Origin: Symbiodinium sp. CCMP2592
Lineage: Eukaryota; Sar; Dinophyceae; Suessiales; Symbiodiniaceae
Direction of reading: 5' to 3'
Assembly: GCA_905221615.1 (NCBI GenBank)
Contig: CAJNDT010000513.1
Span: forward strand, 372,001-436,000
Length of the DNA: 64,000 nt
The notes under the pieces were generated by a model. That model searched no databases. It was given only the letters and a program-made list of their open reading frames with translations, and was not told the DNA's origin. Made by a program: the position numbers and the translations under genes. Shown piece by piece: positions 8,460-20,440 of this stretch; position 1 is the stretch's first letter; every line of letters begins with the position of its first letter.

Positions 8460-11400
8460 AATAACTAGAATAGGGTCTCGAGTGATGTTGTACATTAGTA
8501 TATATTAGAACTCCAAGGAACCCTCACAGGATGGTGTTACCAATTATTCAGACTCCGGCATTATGATAGCGATCGTCACTAGCATATCAATACCAGTACC
8601 GTTGTTGTGAGTGCTGGTTCTCTGCAACCAACCATGACCACAACATCCCCGCATGTTGCTCCTGGCTAAAGCAGCCCTGCCAGCGAAGAGTTCCGGTCAG
8701 TCGCAGGGCAAAACCCACCCCAAACCTCGCGGAATGGTTACGGTTTAGTTTTTTTTGTTTATGGGCCCTTTTCGAACTGCAGAACAGTTAGAATTCCTAT
8801 ACTAGGAGGAGCCGACGGTTTAGGGCTTTAGGGCTTTAGGGTTTACGTAGTTTTGGTACGTATTTCAGCATACTCCCCATAGATCCATTTTACAGGTCTC
8901 TGCTGTGGCCCCGGCGTTTGAGCGCAAAGCTCCGTGCCACCCTCCTTCTTTTCCAGAGCCTGAGGATGACTGTTTATAGGATCCTTAAGGGAGGGTGGTT
9001 CAAGGGGGGACGGTATAAGGATTCCTTAGGGGACTGTAAGGGAACCTTAGGGAGAACTAGGGATCACTAGGCTATATACCCCCCTTGGACCCCCCTCCCT
9101 TAAGGATACTACAAACTGAGGACTCAACCAAAGGGGTGTTAGCCTAAATCATAAGGGCCCTTAGGGGGGGGTAGGGGGAGGGGTGGTGTAGGAGGCCTTA
9201 CCATAAAAAGGACCTAGTAAGGCCTATCTAAGGAAGTACGGTCCCCTACCCCGCTCCCCCTTTTAGCCACCCAAGGGCCCAGACCTTCCAAAATCCCTTA
9301 ATTAAGGAATATACCTTAAATTAAATCATATTAGGGATCCTACTATGATTTAAAGTATATTCCTTAATTGAGGGATTTTGGAAGGTCTGGGACTAAGTGT
9401 GCAACTACGCAAATATCCATCTCCCTTAACTGTCCATCTATCCATCCATCTATCTGCCTGCCGATTTACCTTCGCACTTCCCCCTGCGGTTCTTCTTACT
9501 AGTATCCCCGAAAAAACCAAAAGATGCACTCACAAACCATTCTTCGAGCATTCTTCAAAATATACCAAAGGCTACCTATATAACCTGCCTTCCTTTTGAT
9601 TGTGTCAAGCCCTGGAGCCAACCATCTGAAGCTTACGACCCTAAACCCTGTTCCCTTTTGAAGGGTTCCTTTAAAGGGGTCTACATAAGGGATGTATAGT
9701 AGGGTTCTATAATGTAGGGGCCTCAATAATTAGAGCAGGCTTTTTGGGCCCATTATACTAGGTGGTTATGATAAGGAACCCTCAAAATGGTATAGGTAGT
9801 TATTAAGGTCCCTATATTGAACTCCAAAACGCTAAACTGCCCAACGCCAAGTCACGAAACCATGGAAGCCTCAAGCAACAGCCACAAACACCAAACTCCT
9901 AATCTCACAAACACACTCTACCCATGAACCACAGATGTCTCTACACTACAAGACGTCTGAACAAACACTGTCGACAGAACAGCCCATGAAATCCTACAAA
10001 CCATCAGCAGTCTTTTTCTTCGGGAAAGAATTCGGTATTCAACATGTTACTACACTACGCCACACTCCACTACAATACTCTACACTATATACAAAACACC
10101 CTAAACCCCAAACCCAACACCCCAAACCCCGAACCCTACTATACCACAAGCTCAACAGTTGAAACCCTGAGGGTCGTGCTCGGAAGTCCTCGACGACCTG
10201 GGGCAGATCCACTTGGAGGGTCGGGAGACTTAGTAAGTAGGTAGTAAGTAGACTTATAAGTACCCTACAAGGGACCCTAATTGGGGTTATGGTACTTAGA
10301 AGTCCCTAAAATAACCAGTTACTAAGTCCCCCGACCCTCCAAGCAGCGCTATCCAGTTGCATGCAACGTATTTTGGAGGGGCCTTGGGCTTCCGATGTAG
10401 GGGTTTACCCTAATCCTCCAAAGTAGTTCCTTTTTGGGGTTCATATATGGAATCCTATAAAGTACCCAGACCTTCCAAAATCCCTTAATTAAGGAATATA
10501 CCTTAAATCATATTAGGGATCCTACTATGATTTAAGGTATATTCCTTAATTAAGGGATTTTGGAAGGTCTGGGGGTTTACCCTAATCCTCCAAAGTAGTT
10601 CCTTTTTGGGGTTCATATATGGAATCCTATAATGTAATCCCAAAAAGGAACTACTATGGAGCCTCTGGGTAGGCTTTAGGATTTGGGGTTTAGGTGTGAC
10701 GGGGGTGTCGTAGGGGGTTGCTAAAGCTTACGAGGGTTCTTTAACGGGGCTTTATGAGGGTGTACTCATGACTTTTCGAGGGTGTTATGAAGGGTTCTAT
10801 GGAAGTTTCCGAAACTTAGGGGTACCCTATTTGGGGGGTCTTTATAATAAGGATCCTGCTATTTAGGGCACTATATTAGGGTCCCACCATTTTCGGAAAC
10901 TCCCTTTTCGGTGTGTTGTAGGGGCCTGAATAATTTGAATAAGGTTTGGGTGCCCGTTATATTGTAGCTAGACTAAGGAATCCCCAAAATAGTATAGGTA
11001 TTTACTTCGGCTTCTATATTGTGCAGGGGTGCCTATGGAATTTTAGGAGGGCAAGGAGCTGCAGGGCTTCAGGGTGTTCGGCGTGACAGGATAGAAAGCG
11101 GATTAGGGTTTAGTTTTGAACATAAGGGGATTTCAATTATAAGGGGATTTCAAAGAACTCTGGCGTTTGTACAGTCGCACAACATGTGCTCGGAAAAACA
11201 GCAAAGACAAAAAACATAGCAAAACAAGCGAACATTAAATCTAGGACTCAGCACCTGAAGCAGTAACCCGAAACCCGACTAAGATGCCTGATCTCAGGGT
11301 GTCAAGTCTCTCAGGCTTAAGGACTTAGGAATGTAAGATAAATGGGCTCAGCGATTGGAGTTTTACGGTTGTTGTCCGGTTGCTTGCAAGACGAAAAAGT

Positions 11401-12640
11401 TCACTTCGTCGCGTCATATTCCCGATCGCACCAACGGAACACGTTGTACGTTGCCTACCTGACTGAGAAGTAGGGAGCACCTCAATTGGGGTACGTCCCA
11501 AGCCTTATTATACCTACACCTATAAAACCCCAAACCTTTAAACTTTAAGCCCGGATTGAAGCTAATTATTGCATCTCTGTTAAACTTGCGAACCCTGCCC
11601 GATTACCCTAAACATGTTGATCCCAATAAGGGTGCAGAACTTGAGCCCGAAACCCTCCACACTTGGGAGTCACAGACCTTGCTAAACTTTCGAAAACTTT
11701 GAAGCACGAACTTTGGACATGTTCTGACTTCTGACCGAAACCTTCTTCAGCGTTACAATCAGCCACTTTGAGACCCTAAATCCTTGACCCCGAAGTACCT
11801 CCGAGTGAAAAGTGGGAGATCCTTTCAAAAGGTGCTGGGGGGCTGTCCTGATGGTGGAATACCAACCGTCGCAAAACCAAATCCGAAACTAACCTAAACC
11901 CTAAACCCCTCAACCCTAAACCCTTTTAACCCAAAACCTAAAGCCCTGATCCGCCTGGCTTGAGCCGGAGGCAGTGTAACCTGATTCGGTTTGGAGGGTT
12001 TAGGGTTTAGGGTGTCGGAATCGGGGTGTCCCGATTGGACATAATTGGGACGGGGCGTATGAGGAAGACGAGATGGCTGTCTGCAAGCAACTCGGTATAT
12101 AGTTGCGATGGGGCTTATGTGAGGAATTCGAGCAATTCCTTCTCCATCTCGGAAAGGGGACTACGAAAGAAGCAGGTCTACTTCTGGCAATTGGAGGCTT
12201 GACCATGCTACAGCCTGACGAAACAGCTAGTTGAGGGCTCAAGATTCATGAGCGAATGTTCCACTCTACGGTGACCTTTAACCATCCTAGAAGCCGACAA
12301 AGGTTGCACGAAGGGGCGGGGAGAAGTCGTCTCAAACGGGCCCTTGCAAAACTACGGTTGATGATATAAATCCTGCATTACCACTCGTAAGGAATATACC
12401 AAACTTCCCATGTATATATATATATATATATGTATGTATATGTATGTATGTATATATATATATATAAGTAATTGTTTAAGCCCCTGCATGATCCATGGAG
12501 TCCCCTGTGCTCGGCGTTTTCCCGGCTTCGGGCTTTCTTAGGGTTTCAGGCGGCTTCGGGCGGTTTAGGGTTTCCATGGTTTAGGTTTTTCTTGGGCTTA
12601 GGGTCTAGGGCTTTAGGGGTTTAGGGGCAGTTTAGGGTTT
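8460..12640. other. gene-poor repeat region
   Basis: Family A (9278, 10465), M (8978), H (9712, 10917), O (10402), D (10803) and J (10212) elements, telomere-like tracts (8815-8845, 10100-10140, 11885-11955) and a TA microsatellite (12412). Non-repeat stretches such as 9400-9620, 11000-11500 and 11960-12350 have short open frames, but I could not settle any exon there. Confidence 0.6.
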
Positions 12641-12705
12641 TGGGCTCTTGGGCGTTGGTGATTAGAATTTCCCTGCCACATGCACAAGCCGCAAAAAATC
12701 ATATA

Positions 12706-12856
12706 CTACGGACAACAATGAATCTGGCTGTGCTCGGGAGGGGTGGTGTCTCTGTCCTTGAACAATGTAATTACCGTGCCCAGGCTCTGAATCACACTGA
12801 CAGAACTATCAAACCTTGTAGCCGATTGCAGGGCTTGAAGTGGTAAGCTTCTGGGG
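12706..12856 (-). CDS. terminal exon of hypothetical gene
   Basis: Fifty codons on the minus strand end at TAG (12708-12706): SPRSLPLQALQSATRFDSSV, then SVIQSLGTVITLFKDRDTTP and PEHSQIHCCP. The acceptor TTGGATTGCCAAG lies in the arm of a family H-like element (about 12868-12960), so the upstream intron is probably element-derived. Unrecognised; Ser/Gln-rich, then a short helix-like stretch. Confidence 0.45.
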
Positions 12857-13029
12857 CTTGGCAATCCAAATCGGGTTTGGGGTTCCTTGTTATACATAGT
12901 TATAGTATAATACACCCCCCCAAACCCTAATCCAATTATGAAGGCCCCTTCACTGCGCTGTTGGGGCTTGGGGTTATAGTTCACCTGAGCTATATGCATT
13001 GACGGTATGATTATGCTTCTTGTGATGGT

Positions 13030-15190
13030 CAACATTACTAAGTATAGCGTTTGTACTTTGCACTCCGACTCTCCGACAAGAAATAACGGTTGTAATAGAG
13101 GAGCCTGAGTAAACCGAGGTTTCTCCCTAAACCCGAAACCCTAAACCGTGTCTGGTTTAGGGGGTGCGTTTCTGGTTTAGGGGTGCCAGGTACATGCTAG
13201 CGAAGCTCTCCATGCTAAACCGTATGAGCCCGAAAGAGGCTGGCGCCGCATTTGGAGTCTTTTCCTTGTGATGGAAGTCACAACAATATAAAATAATGCT
13301 TCCTTTATTATTGTCCCAGCCCCCGGCCCCCCTAAACCTAAACCCAAAAATCCTCAACCCTCCCCCCCAAAAACCCTAAACCCTAAACCCAAACATCCTA
13401 AACCCTAACCCCCCCCCCACCACCCCAATTGTTTCCGGTGCGTCTTGGAGACTGGAGGCCTCTTTGAGGCACATCAACAGTCCCCTACGGACTCTTGCGC
13501 GTGAGACGAATCTAGGGGCCAATTACTAGACTATAGGGCTTTGGGGGTTTATTATACTACAAGTATAACAAGGAACACCTCAAAACCCTAGTCTAATTAT
13601 AAAGGCCCCTGTATTGATGTAGGAAGGAGCCCTGGCTTGCTTGCTGTTTTAGGGTTCTGAACTCTGAATGGGAACTCTAACGCTTCCGAGGGCTTGGAAA
13701 AGGCTCATTACACTACTTGATACCATCTGCCAGTCGCCAAGCCTTGTAGCCTCTTGCCTGCTTGGCGCTGGTCGCCTGCAAGTTTTCGGCTGGAAAACTC
13801 GCGTCGGTAGGGGTTTCTAACCCACGGGATTCAACGGATCCAAGTAGCCTGCATGCTTAGGGGTATAGGGTATGGGGCAGGGGCTTTGTTTACGGCTTAA
13901 GGCTTCTTTCTGTTGAGAGAGGGGAAAGTTATCCAGAATCTGGGGTTTGGTGTGAACGATGTATGGCTCAAGACTTAGAGTAGCGGCAGACCCCCCTATA
14001 GGCAGACCTACTTGGACCCGTGGCGGTTGTCGTTATACCTTTGGGAGACCGCTGAAGAGCAGAGTTCCTCCGGCACATGCCGCTCAGCACGAATCGGAGG
14101 TGACATAAGGTTTACCTTAAGCCGGAATAACCTACCTTTGTAAGGACTTATATAAGGAAATCATAAGAAGGAACCCTAAAAAGGTAGGTTATTCCGGCTT
14201 AAGGTAGGGTTTAGGGATCCTGTTCACGGAGCATTGAAAAATTCGATGCATGGTGGCGCCATGCCGGCGCTGGCCGTTGCACTCGGAAGTTGTGCATCCC
14301 AGACCTTCCAAAATCCCTTAATTAAGGAATATACCTTAAATCATATTAGGGATCCAAATATGATTTAAGGTATATTCCTTAATTCAGGGATTTTGGAAGG
14401 TCTGGGTTGTGCATGCTCGGTCAACTTACGCATGTATGCAGAACCGCTTCTCTCTCCGTCTGTCCATCTGCCTGTGTGGCACACTTTTCTATGGCAGTAT
14501 ATAGGGACCCAGAAAAGGACCTAAACAACAACCATAAGGCTGGGATATCCCAGAATCCACTCTTTAATTAAGCCAATGAGACAATATCCCACCCGAAAGT
14601 TTATGCTTGGGTGCTTCTTTGGCTCCTGAGTATACTTGGCCAGCCCGACATGCTGATATCTCCAAGGGGAAGCAGGGGTAGTTGCTCAAGTGCGACTGGG
14701 CAGTGGGTTTCTCCGTTACAACGACTTAAATCTGAATCTCCCAAACCGGGCACGCACTTAATGATTAGAACAGGGTTTTGGGGGGTTCCTTTAAAGGGTT
14801 CACTAAGGTTGCCGGACCCAAAAAGGGATTAGGGTTTAGGACTTCGAATTTAAAACCCAAGGATCCACAAGCAAGGGTTTAGGGTTTAGGGTGTACGGTT
14901 TAGGGTTTAGGGGCAGTAGTAGCTATACTCGCAAGGTCTTGCTGTGCGCCAAGCTATTGGTTATAGGATCCTGCTTCGTGTCCAGTTATTCTTGCCCTAA
15001 GGGTCCATGTACCCAAATAGTATATTAAATATACTTTGGGCCCAATGTATACCTACATAGGGAGTACTTGAAGGACAATGTATATACTATATGAGTAAAT
15101 GGACCCTTCGGGTTGGGGAATATGGGAGGTATCCATGGTGCAGGGTCCTGATGAGAGAGCCATGAAGCCAGGCCTGCCATGGATTGGGAG
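13030..15190. other. repeat-rich stretch without a supported gene
   Basis: CCCTAAA tract (13130-13420), family H (13512-13612), E (14113), A (14298) and K (14998) elements. A short open frame at 14611-14760 (LLSILGQPDMLISPRGSRGS) could be an exon but lacks clear borders. Confidence 0.5.
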
Positions 15191-15227
15191 TGTTTTGATC
15201 CTTTCTCTTTATGGTAGTTGTTTCTAG

Positions 15228-15574
15228 TAGCCCGTCTTATCGATGATGCTATAGTTCGTGATCCCCACCTCTGTCGCCAAACCCTCAAAAATGGAAGCCC
15301 AGAACGTCAACCGCACGAGACGGTAGGGTTGAAAGGGTCTGGGGCCTTAACAGTAACACCAAACTCCACAGCCCAGACCCATGTCACGTTGAGAAACTTC
15401 TACACTGGCAACTGCCAGCAGCCCATGGACGTGGGTAAGGCAGCTCCCTTAGTTGCTGAGTTCATAAGCCCCCCAAAAGTGTACACTTTTGGTTTTATGG
15501 TGGGTAGTATTACCTCAAAAAGTGTGAAGTGTATCCACTCAGCTACTAGGCTCCTAATCCGCTTCTATGCAAGG
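15228..15574 (+). CDS. exon pair around a family B introner (15228-15451, 15550-~15574)
   Basis: Exon 1 follows a textbook acceptor (CTTTCTCTTTATGGTAGTTG then TTTCTAG) and is open for 74 codons: ARLIDDAIVRDPHLCRQTLK, SGALTVTPNSTAQTHVTLRN, FYTGNCQQPMDVGKAAPL. Two ends are possible: the strong donor GTGG|GTAAGG at 15435, or TTA|GTTGCTGAG at 15452 where the family B element begins. If the latter, the 98-bp element (15452-15549, ending CTACTAG) is removed and APNPLLCK follows in phase before TAA. No family recognised. Confidence 0.5.
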
Positions 15575-15696
15575 CTTAAGGTCGGGGGTACAAGGATCAT
15601 AAGGGCTTGTGGAGGGTTTAGGGTTGCGGGGTTGATACTGTGAATCCACGTGTTTCAACGCCTTACACCTGTCCCAAGGAAGCTGACAGCTAACAG

Positions 15697-15867
15697 TTTA
15701 TGCCCGGCGCCACGAAAAAATGGCGGCAGCCACCGGCAAAAGGCGAAGGGGGGTCGCATCTTGTACGGCTGCCTCAACATAGTCATAGCATACCTATAGT
15801 ATCCATTGCAGTTCCTTACTTCGCAAAACCAGGTAATCAAACACAAGAACTACAACGGAGACTTCAG
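15697..15867 (+). CDS. exon of hypothetical gene (PGATKKWRQPPAKG motif)
   Basis: It follows AGCTAACAG, has an ATG at 15700 and is open for 57 codons to a strong donor, CTTCAG|GTAAGC. It reads MPGATKKWRQPPAKGEGGSH, then IPIVSIAVPYFAKPGNQTQE, then LQRRLQ. An earlier donor, CCAG|GTAATC, is at 15833. The stretch CCGGCGCC.CGA.AAAATGGC resembles the exon at 26505 (PGAARKWHQ). Part of the right half resembles a degenerate family O arm, so the exon may be shorter. Confidence 0.4.
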
Positions 15868-16327
15868 GTAAGCTTTGCTTACTTGTCCAGTATCCTAGAG
15901 GGACTACAGGTTGATCCTGGAGACTGTACAAGGATTCTGGTGGCCCCAGTATGCCTGAAGGTTGTCTATAGTTCCTTTTTGGGATTACTTTATAGGATTC
16001 CATATATGAACCCCAACTAGACCCAAGAGTAAGCCAGGCATAAAAAGGATGCCCTTTTTGGTTTAAAGGGGCTTATAAGGGAACCTGAACCCTAAAAAAG
16101 GGAATAAGGGCTTACTCTGGGTCCTAGCCAAAAAGGAACTACTTTGGAGCCTTAGGGTAAGCCTCACAACACAGGCGTTGGAGTCGAGCTGTGTGGTTGT
16201 GTGGAGGGTCAGATTCTAGACATTCGGGTTCACACATCATAGCCCGCTACATATTTTGCAGGGTTTAAGGCCCGTTAACTCGAAGCCCCTGACGCCTCAA
16301 GGTTCTTCAAAGCCGCAATGGCGAAAC

Positions 16328-16797
16328 TCACAAACAATGCAGGCAAAGGATATGATGTAACGCAGCGGTTTTGGTTTCAGTGCTGCCGCCCTTCCCTGCA
16401 GGAGGCCAGCAGTCTGGCGGCTCAAGTGTAGCGCAGCTACACCCTGTACCCGGTTTCGGCTGCCGCACGCACAAAAGCGATATTAACTCAGCCAACTGCC
16501 GGGCTGGCTCCAGGTTTAGGGTACGGTTTAGGGTTTAGGGTTCAATTAGGGTTTTACTCTAAGGATTGAGGATTTTACGTTCAGGGTTGTTGGTTTAGAG
16601 ATATATACAGGCATCTGCGCAATTAGAAAATTCCGCTCCGGCACGGCATTCCTTTCATCCGAGAGCTTCCACATAGACCCAACTTTCGACGACCAAATGA
16701 GTGCGTGATGGCCTGCTGCAGCGAAGCCAGACTCGTAAACATTGAGAATAGGGCTCCTAGGAACTTCATCTTGGGTAGTGCGAAGTACGTCATGCAT
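16328..16797 (-). CDS. complete-looking two-exon gene, ~123 aa (16797-16558, 16459-16328)
   Basis: Exon 1 begins at ATG 16797 (in-frame TAA upstream) and is open for 80 codons with coding-like composition: MHDVLRTTQDEVPRSPILNV, YESGFAAAGHHALIWSSKVG, SMWKLSDERNAVPERNFLIA, ending CTTAGA|GTAAAACC. The intron (16557-16460, 98 bp) carries CCCTAAACCC units and ends TTTGTGCGTGCGGCAG. Exon 2 joins in phase (PKPGTGCSCATLEPPDCWPP) and ends at TGA 16330-16328 as HHILCLHCL. Several Cys residues lie in exon 2. An acceptor ATACACAG just upstream means the ATG may be internal. One of the best gene models in the window; function unknown. Confidence 0.6.
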
Positions 16798-17316
16798 ACA
16801 TGTACTGTGTATATGTTATATAAAGACATAGTCTCGTAGACAGCATAATCACAAACCCATAAGAACTGTAGAATTTTGTCGCTCTGTCGCTCCCGCAACA
16901 AACAATGAGACCAAAAACGGTAGCTCCCGAAAGTGGATGTAGAATCTTGGTACTACAACCACGGTCACATTCACAAAAGGATCGACTACGGCTCCAATGA
17001 ACGAATTAATTATTCATGAAAATCAGTTTAAATGTCACAAAGATCCTCTAAGGGTTCCTTTAAAGGGATCACTTACGGGCTCCTGTAAGGCATCCTTTAA
17101 AGGGACACTTTCAGGGCTGCTTTCAGGGATCCCTGTAGCGCCCTCGGCGCAGTGGCGGCGACGCGAATTCGCAGCGAACCAACGGCCCCGAGACCGATGT
17201 TACATAGGGGCCTTAATAATTAGAATCGGGTTTAGGATCTAGCAATAAATAGGATAAGGTTCCCTTAAACGGCTCTACATCAGGGCTGCTGTAAGGGATA
17301 CTACAAGGGCTCTATG

Positions 17317-17422
17317 GTATAGGGGCCTGAATAATTAGAACAGGGTTTTGGGGCCCATGATACTGTCATGATAATAATATGGAGCCCGCAAGACAGTATA
17401 GGCAATTATTAAGGCCCCTACT
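17317..17422. mobile_element. palindromic element family H (most abundant, about 19 copies)
   Basis: Arms ATAGGGGCCTTAATAATTAG / TAATTATTAAGGCCCCTA, inner TTTTGGGGCCCATTATACT. Copies near 3740, 6030, 9712, 10917, 12868, 13512, 17203, 17317, 19568, 21860, 25011, 27330, 32262, 35347, 37498, 42153, 45000, 47797, 51232, 63162. Several are split by other repeats. AGGG|GCCTTA could supply a GC donor. Confidence 0.88.
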
Positions 17423-18980
17423 TGAAACACGCCGAGACGATTGCGGACAGTGGATTCAGCAACCTGCTGCCGTAAGGGCTGCCTGAGGATCCAAAAGCCT
17501 ACTGATATTACGGTCCCTGTAATTAAGGAGTCGCGACCCATTATTTTGCAGGGTTTGGGGATACAGGCAGATATCCTATACTCATGGGATCTGAGGCTAC
17601 TATGTCGTTGGGATTTTGGGGCCCACAGGTAGGGAGTATTCCGTAGTTGAGGCTTTCTTGGAATTCCACCTCCAAGAGAACCAGGGTGCAGGGTTTAGGG
17701 TTTAAGGTAGGGCGCCCTTTGTGCATTGGGTCTACGATGGGAGAGCATGTCCGCTGTGGATTTGGCATGTGCGGCAGAGCTCAAAAATAGAAAACCTGAA
17801 TCCTAAACCCCTAAACCTTAAACCCTGCACCCTAGACCTGCACATATCCACGGTCTTCGTCGGAAGCTTCTCACGGAATCGATTGCAAGCCATGATCCGT
17901 AAAACATAAAGCTGACTCAGTCCCGAAACCTTAAGCCTACAGCAAAACCACATATACCCCAAAGCTACAGTCCAAGGGTTAAAGGTGGGACCTTTGATGA
18001 GGACCCCTATATACCCTGAATATAGCAATTAAATACCCATTATACAGCCCATTGTAGGGTCGGGGTCCCCATTAAGGGTCCCTCCTTTTCCCCTTTGATA
18101 TAATCTATTTCCAGACTCGACCAGCACCCTCGGGCACCAAATACAAGACCCCACGGTTTAGGGTTTAGGGTTTAGGGTTTTCTTATACAGCGTAATTACT
18201 TGGGGCGGGTTGGTAGCACAGTCCGAAGACAACATAGCCTAAATCCCAAGCATTGAAACCTCAACGCTACAACCATGACATACTAGTAATCGCAAGAGCG
18301 TGTTTGGCCCTGTTGGCTAAAAGTGATAAGTGATACAGTTATGTCAGTACTGTAGGATAAGACCCTACTTGTCGGGTATCAGCGGAACTACAGGTTAACC
18401 TTTTTGGCTATATAGGGATTCTCCAGGGACTATACTACCCAAAAAAGGTTAAAGGTTACCTACTCTACTACTAGGAAACTGTTATCGGACACGCAAGCTT
18501 CTGTCACTGTCTCCAAAATTTTCGCGCCTCTGAAAATCTGCGGGTGCAGTCTTCCCGGCAGAAGAAAAGTTGACCCACCCAGCGTTCTTCGTGATGCTTG
18601 GAGCCAGTAGTTGAGGGTTTCAGGCTCAAGGGCTGTAGGCCTACCTAGTAGGTTATATAGGGATAGGGGTCTCTAGCGTCTAGCGTCAGCTGTTTTATAA
18701 GGGGCTTGGGGGTTAGGAGGGATTACTTCTATGTAGCCTGCAGAGTCAGGGAATTCACGACCCAACCGAATGTCATGATCTGGTGTCTGGAGACGCAAGT
18801 ATACAGGATGTTCATCTTAGATGTGATTGCGTGCGCTGCTGTGCGTTCCGCCCAACGCCCCCCCCCCCCCACCACCAAGTTAGGCCCAAGCCGTTCTGCA
18901 GGAAAGGAGGCAGACTTCAAAGTTCAAGGCCAAGCCGTCTCAAAGGGAAGGAGGGGATGACCATACGCAGGGACGATTAG

Positions 18981-19266
18981 GTGGAGTTGGGGGAGCGGGT
19001 GGGGACGGCTGGGGAACAACCACGAGCGGATAAGGTTTCCCATCGCCTGGGCCGAACGAAAACAACATCAAGCCATGGACAAGCGAGAACTTACCATTGC
19101 GAATGCTCTTGTTCTCGAAAGTTGGAGCCTTTGCAAAGTCTCCACCAGCCTTACCTCCGTAGTGATGACTGTAACAAGTTCAAACAAACATCGGATCCTA
19201 TTGATCGAAAAAGCTATAGCCTACAACCAAGCATAACTTCACAGTCCAGAACCCGAAGCCAGCAAG
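18981..19266 (+). CDS. exon of hypothetical gene, 95 codons
   Basis: Open from the TAG/acceptor GGGACGATTAG at 18980 to donor CAGCAAG|GTATAC. It reads VELGERVGTAGEQPRADKVS, then HRLGRTKTTSSHGQARTYHC, CSCSRKLEPLQSLHQPYLRS and DDCNKFKQTSDPIDRKSYSL. The composition is basic, Ser/Thr/Gln-rich and possibly disordered, with a Cys cluster (CECSCS). The reverse strand of the upstream 200 bp is also open, so exon limits are uncertain. No domain recognised. Confidence 0.4.
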
Positions 19267-20286
19267 GTATACTTCGACATGTGCTATGGTTCGTGCTGTC
19301 TTTTCTGTTGTGTGAACGGGGTGGGGTTTACGGGCTTGAGATTTGGTGAATTAAAGATTTCGGGTGTTCTTTGAGTTTCAACTTTCCGAGCTTTCGGCGA
19401 CAAACTTCATGCCAATGCTAGCTCCAGGCCGACTCCTGGAATTAGGGGTGCATCGCCATTACCGAAGCCTTGGGTGAGGGTCGGAGGATGTAAACACACA
19501 TCAAAAATCACAAAACAGGCATCTCTGCAAACTTGCAGCAGCTTGATCCTCGAATCTTGAGTCTAACATAGGGGCCTTAAGAATTAGCATGGGGTTTCGG
19601 GGCCCATTCTTACTATAGCTACATAAGGAAGCCCCACAAAACAGCTTGGTAATTATTTAGGCCCCAATGTTGGGGTACGTCAGAGTGTCGGGTGAAGCTT
19701 CAGCGGTAGAGGTCGGAAGAGATCCTGATAACACTGAGAGTCCCCTTTGTAAACCACAACCCTATTCCCCAGTTGCTGAGTTCACAAGGCCCCAAAAGGT
19801 GTAGACTTTTAGTTTTATAGTGGGTGTTACTATCCCAAAAAGTGTAAAGTGTATCCACTCAGCTACTAAGCCTTTGTAAACCACAACCCTATTCTATCTC
19901 TTCAGGCCCCTTACTCAGGGCTTTGTCGTAAGAGATCCTGAGATAGCATGGCGAGTTAACGACTGACTCAGGGCTATGAGAAGTTCAGGAATCTATACTG
20001 AACTTAGAACCCTAGCAAAAATCATAATTTTAGCTGTTTCTTAAAGATTATAATAACGAAAAATTAAAAACTATTTCTAAGTACCCCTAAGGACTGACTC
20101 AGGGCTGTGAGAAGCTCTCGAATGCCTTGATCTGCTCTACAGCAGCAACAGCCCTCGTTGAAGGGATTACAGTAGGGTCTTGTGTGTTCAGGGTAATTAT
20201 GGTATCTTAAAGTGTCGGGTCATCCTATGCCGAAAGCCCACTCAAGTGCCCTGCAACCCTAGGAACTGCAACCCTGACTGGCCCAG

Positions 20287-20440
20287 TACCATGAACCCTT
20301 CTGATTCACGTCCCATGATACCAAGATCGTCAGCAACTTTTGGGATCACTGCCTGTGCCCGAGATGCTTTTAAAATCCAACCACCGGGGAGCGCTACCCC
20401 AAGTTGGTATCGATTGGATGGTTTGGGTCTCCATAGACTG
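20287..20440 (+). CDS. exon of hypothetical gene, 51 codons
   Basis: Follows CCTGACTGGCCCAG and ends GACTG|GTAGGT. It reads TMNPSDSRPMIPRSSATFGI, then TACARDAFKIQPPGSATPSW and YRLDGLGLHRL. Base bias is coding-like. A family I copy (20003-20090) lies upstream. Unknown family. Confidence 0.4.

Noticed and set aside
6780-10573. CRISPR-like array from repeated family A/palindrome copies
   Set aside because: The repeats are ~109-bp hairpins at irregular distances of kilobases, with no regular short spacers and no cas genes.
12000-12242. 80-codon minus-strand frame
   Set aside because: It ends in telomere-like sequence, Ser/Pro content follows base composition, and no splice signals frame it convincingly.
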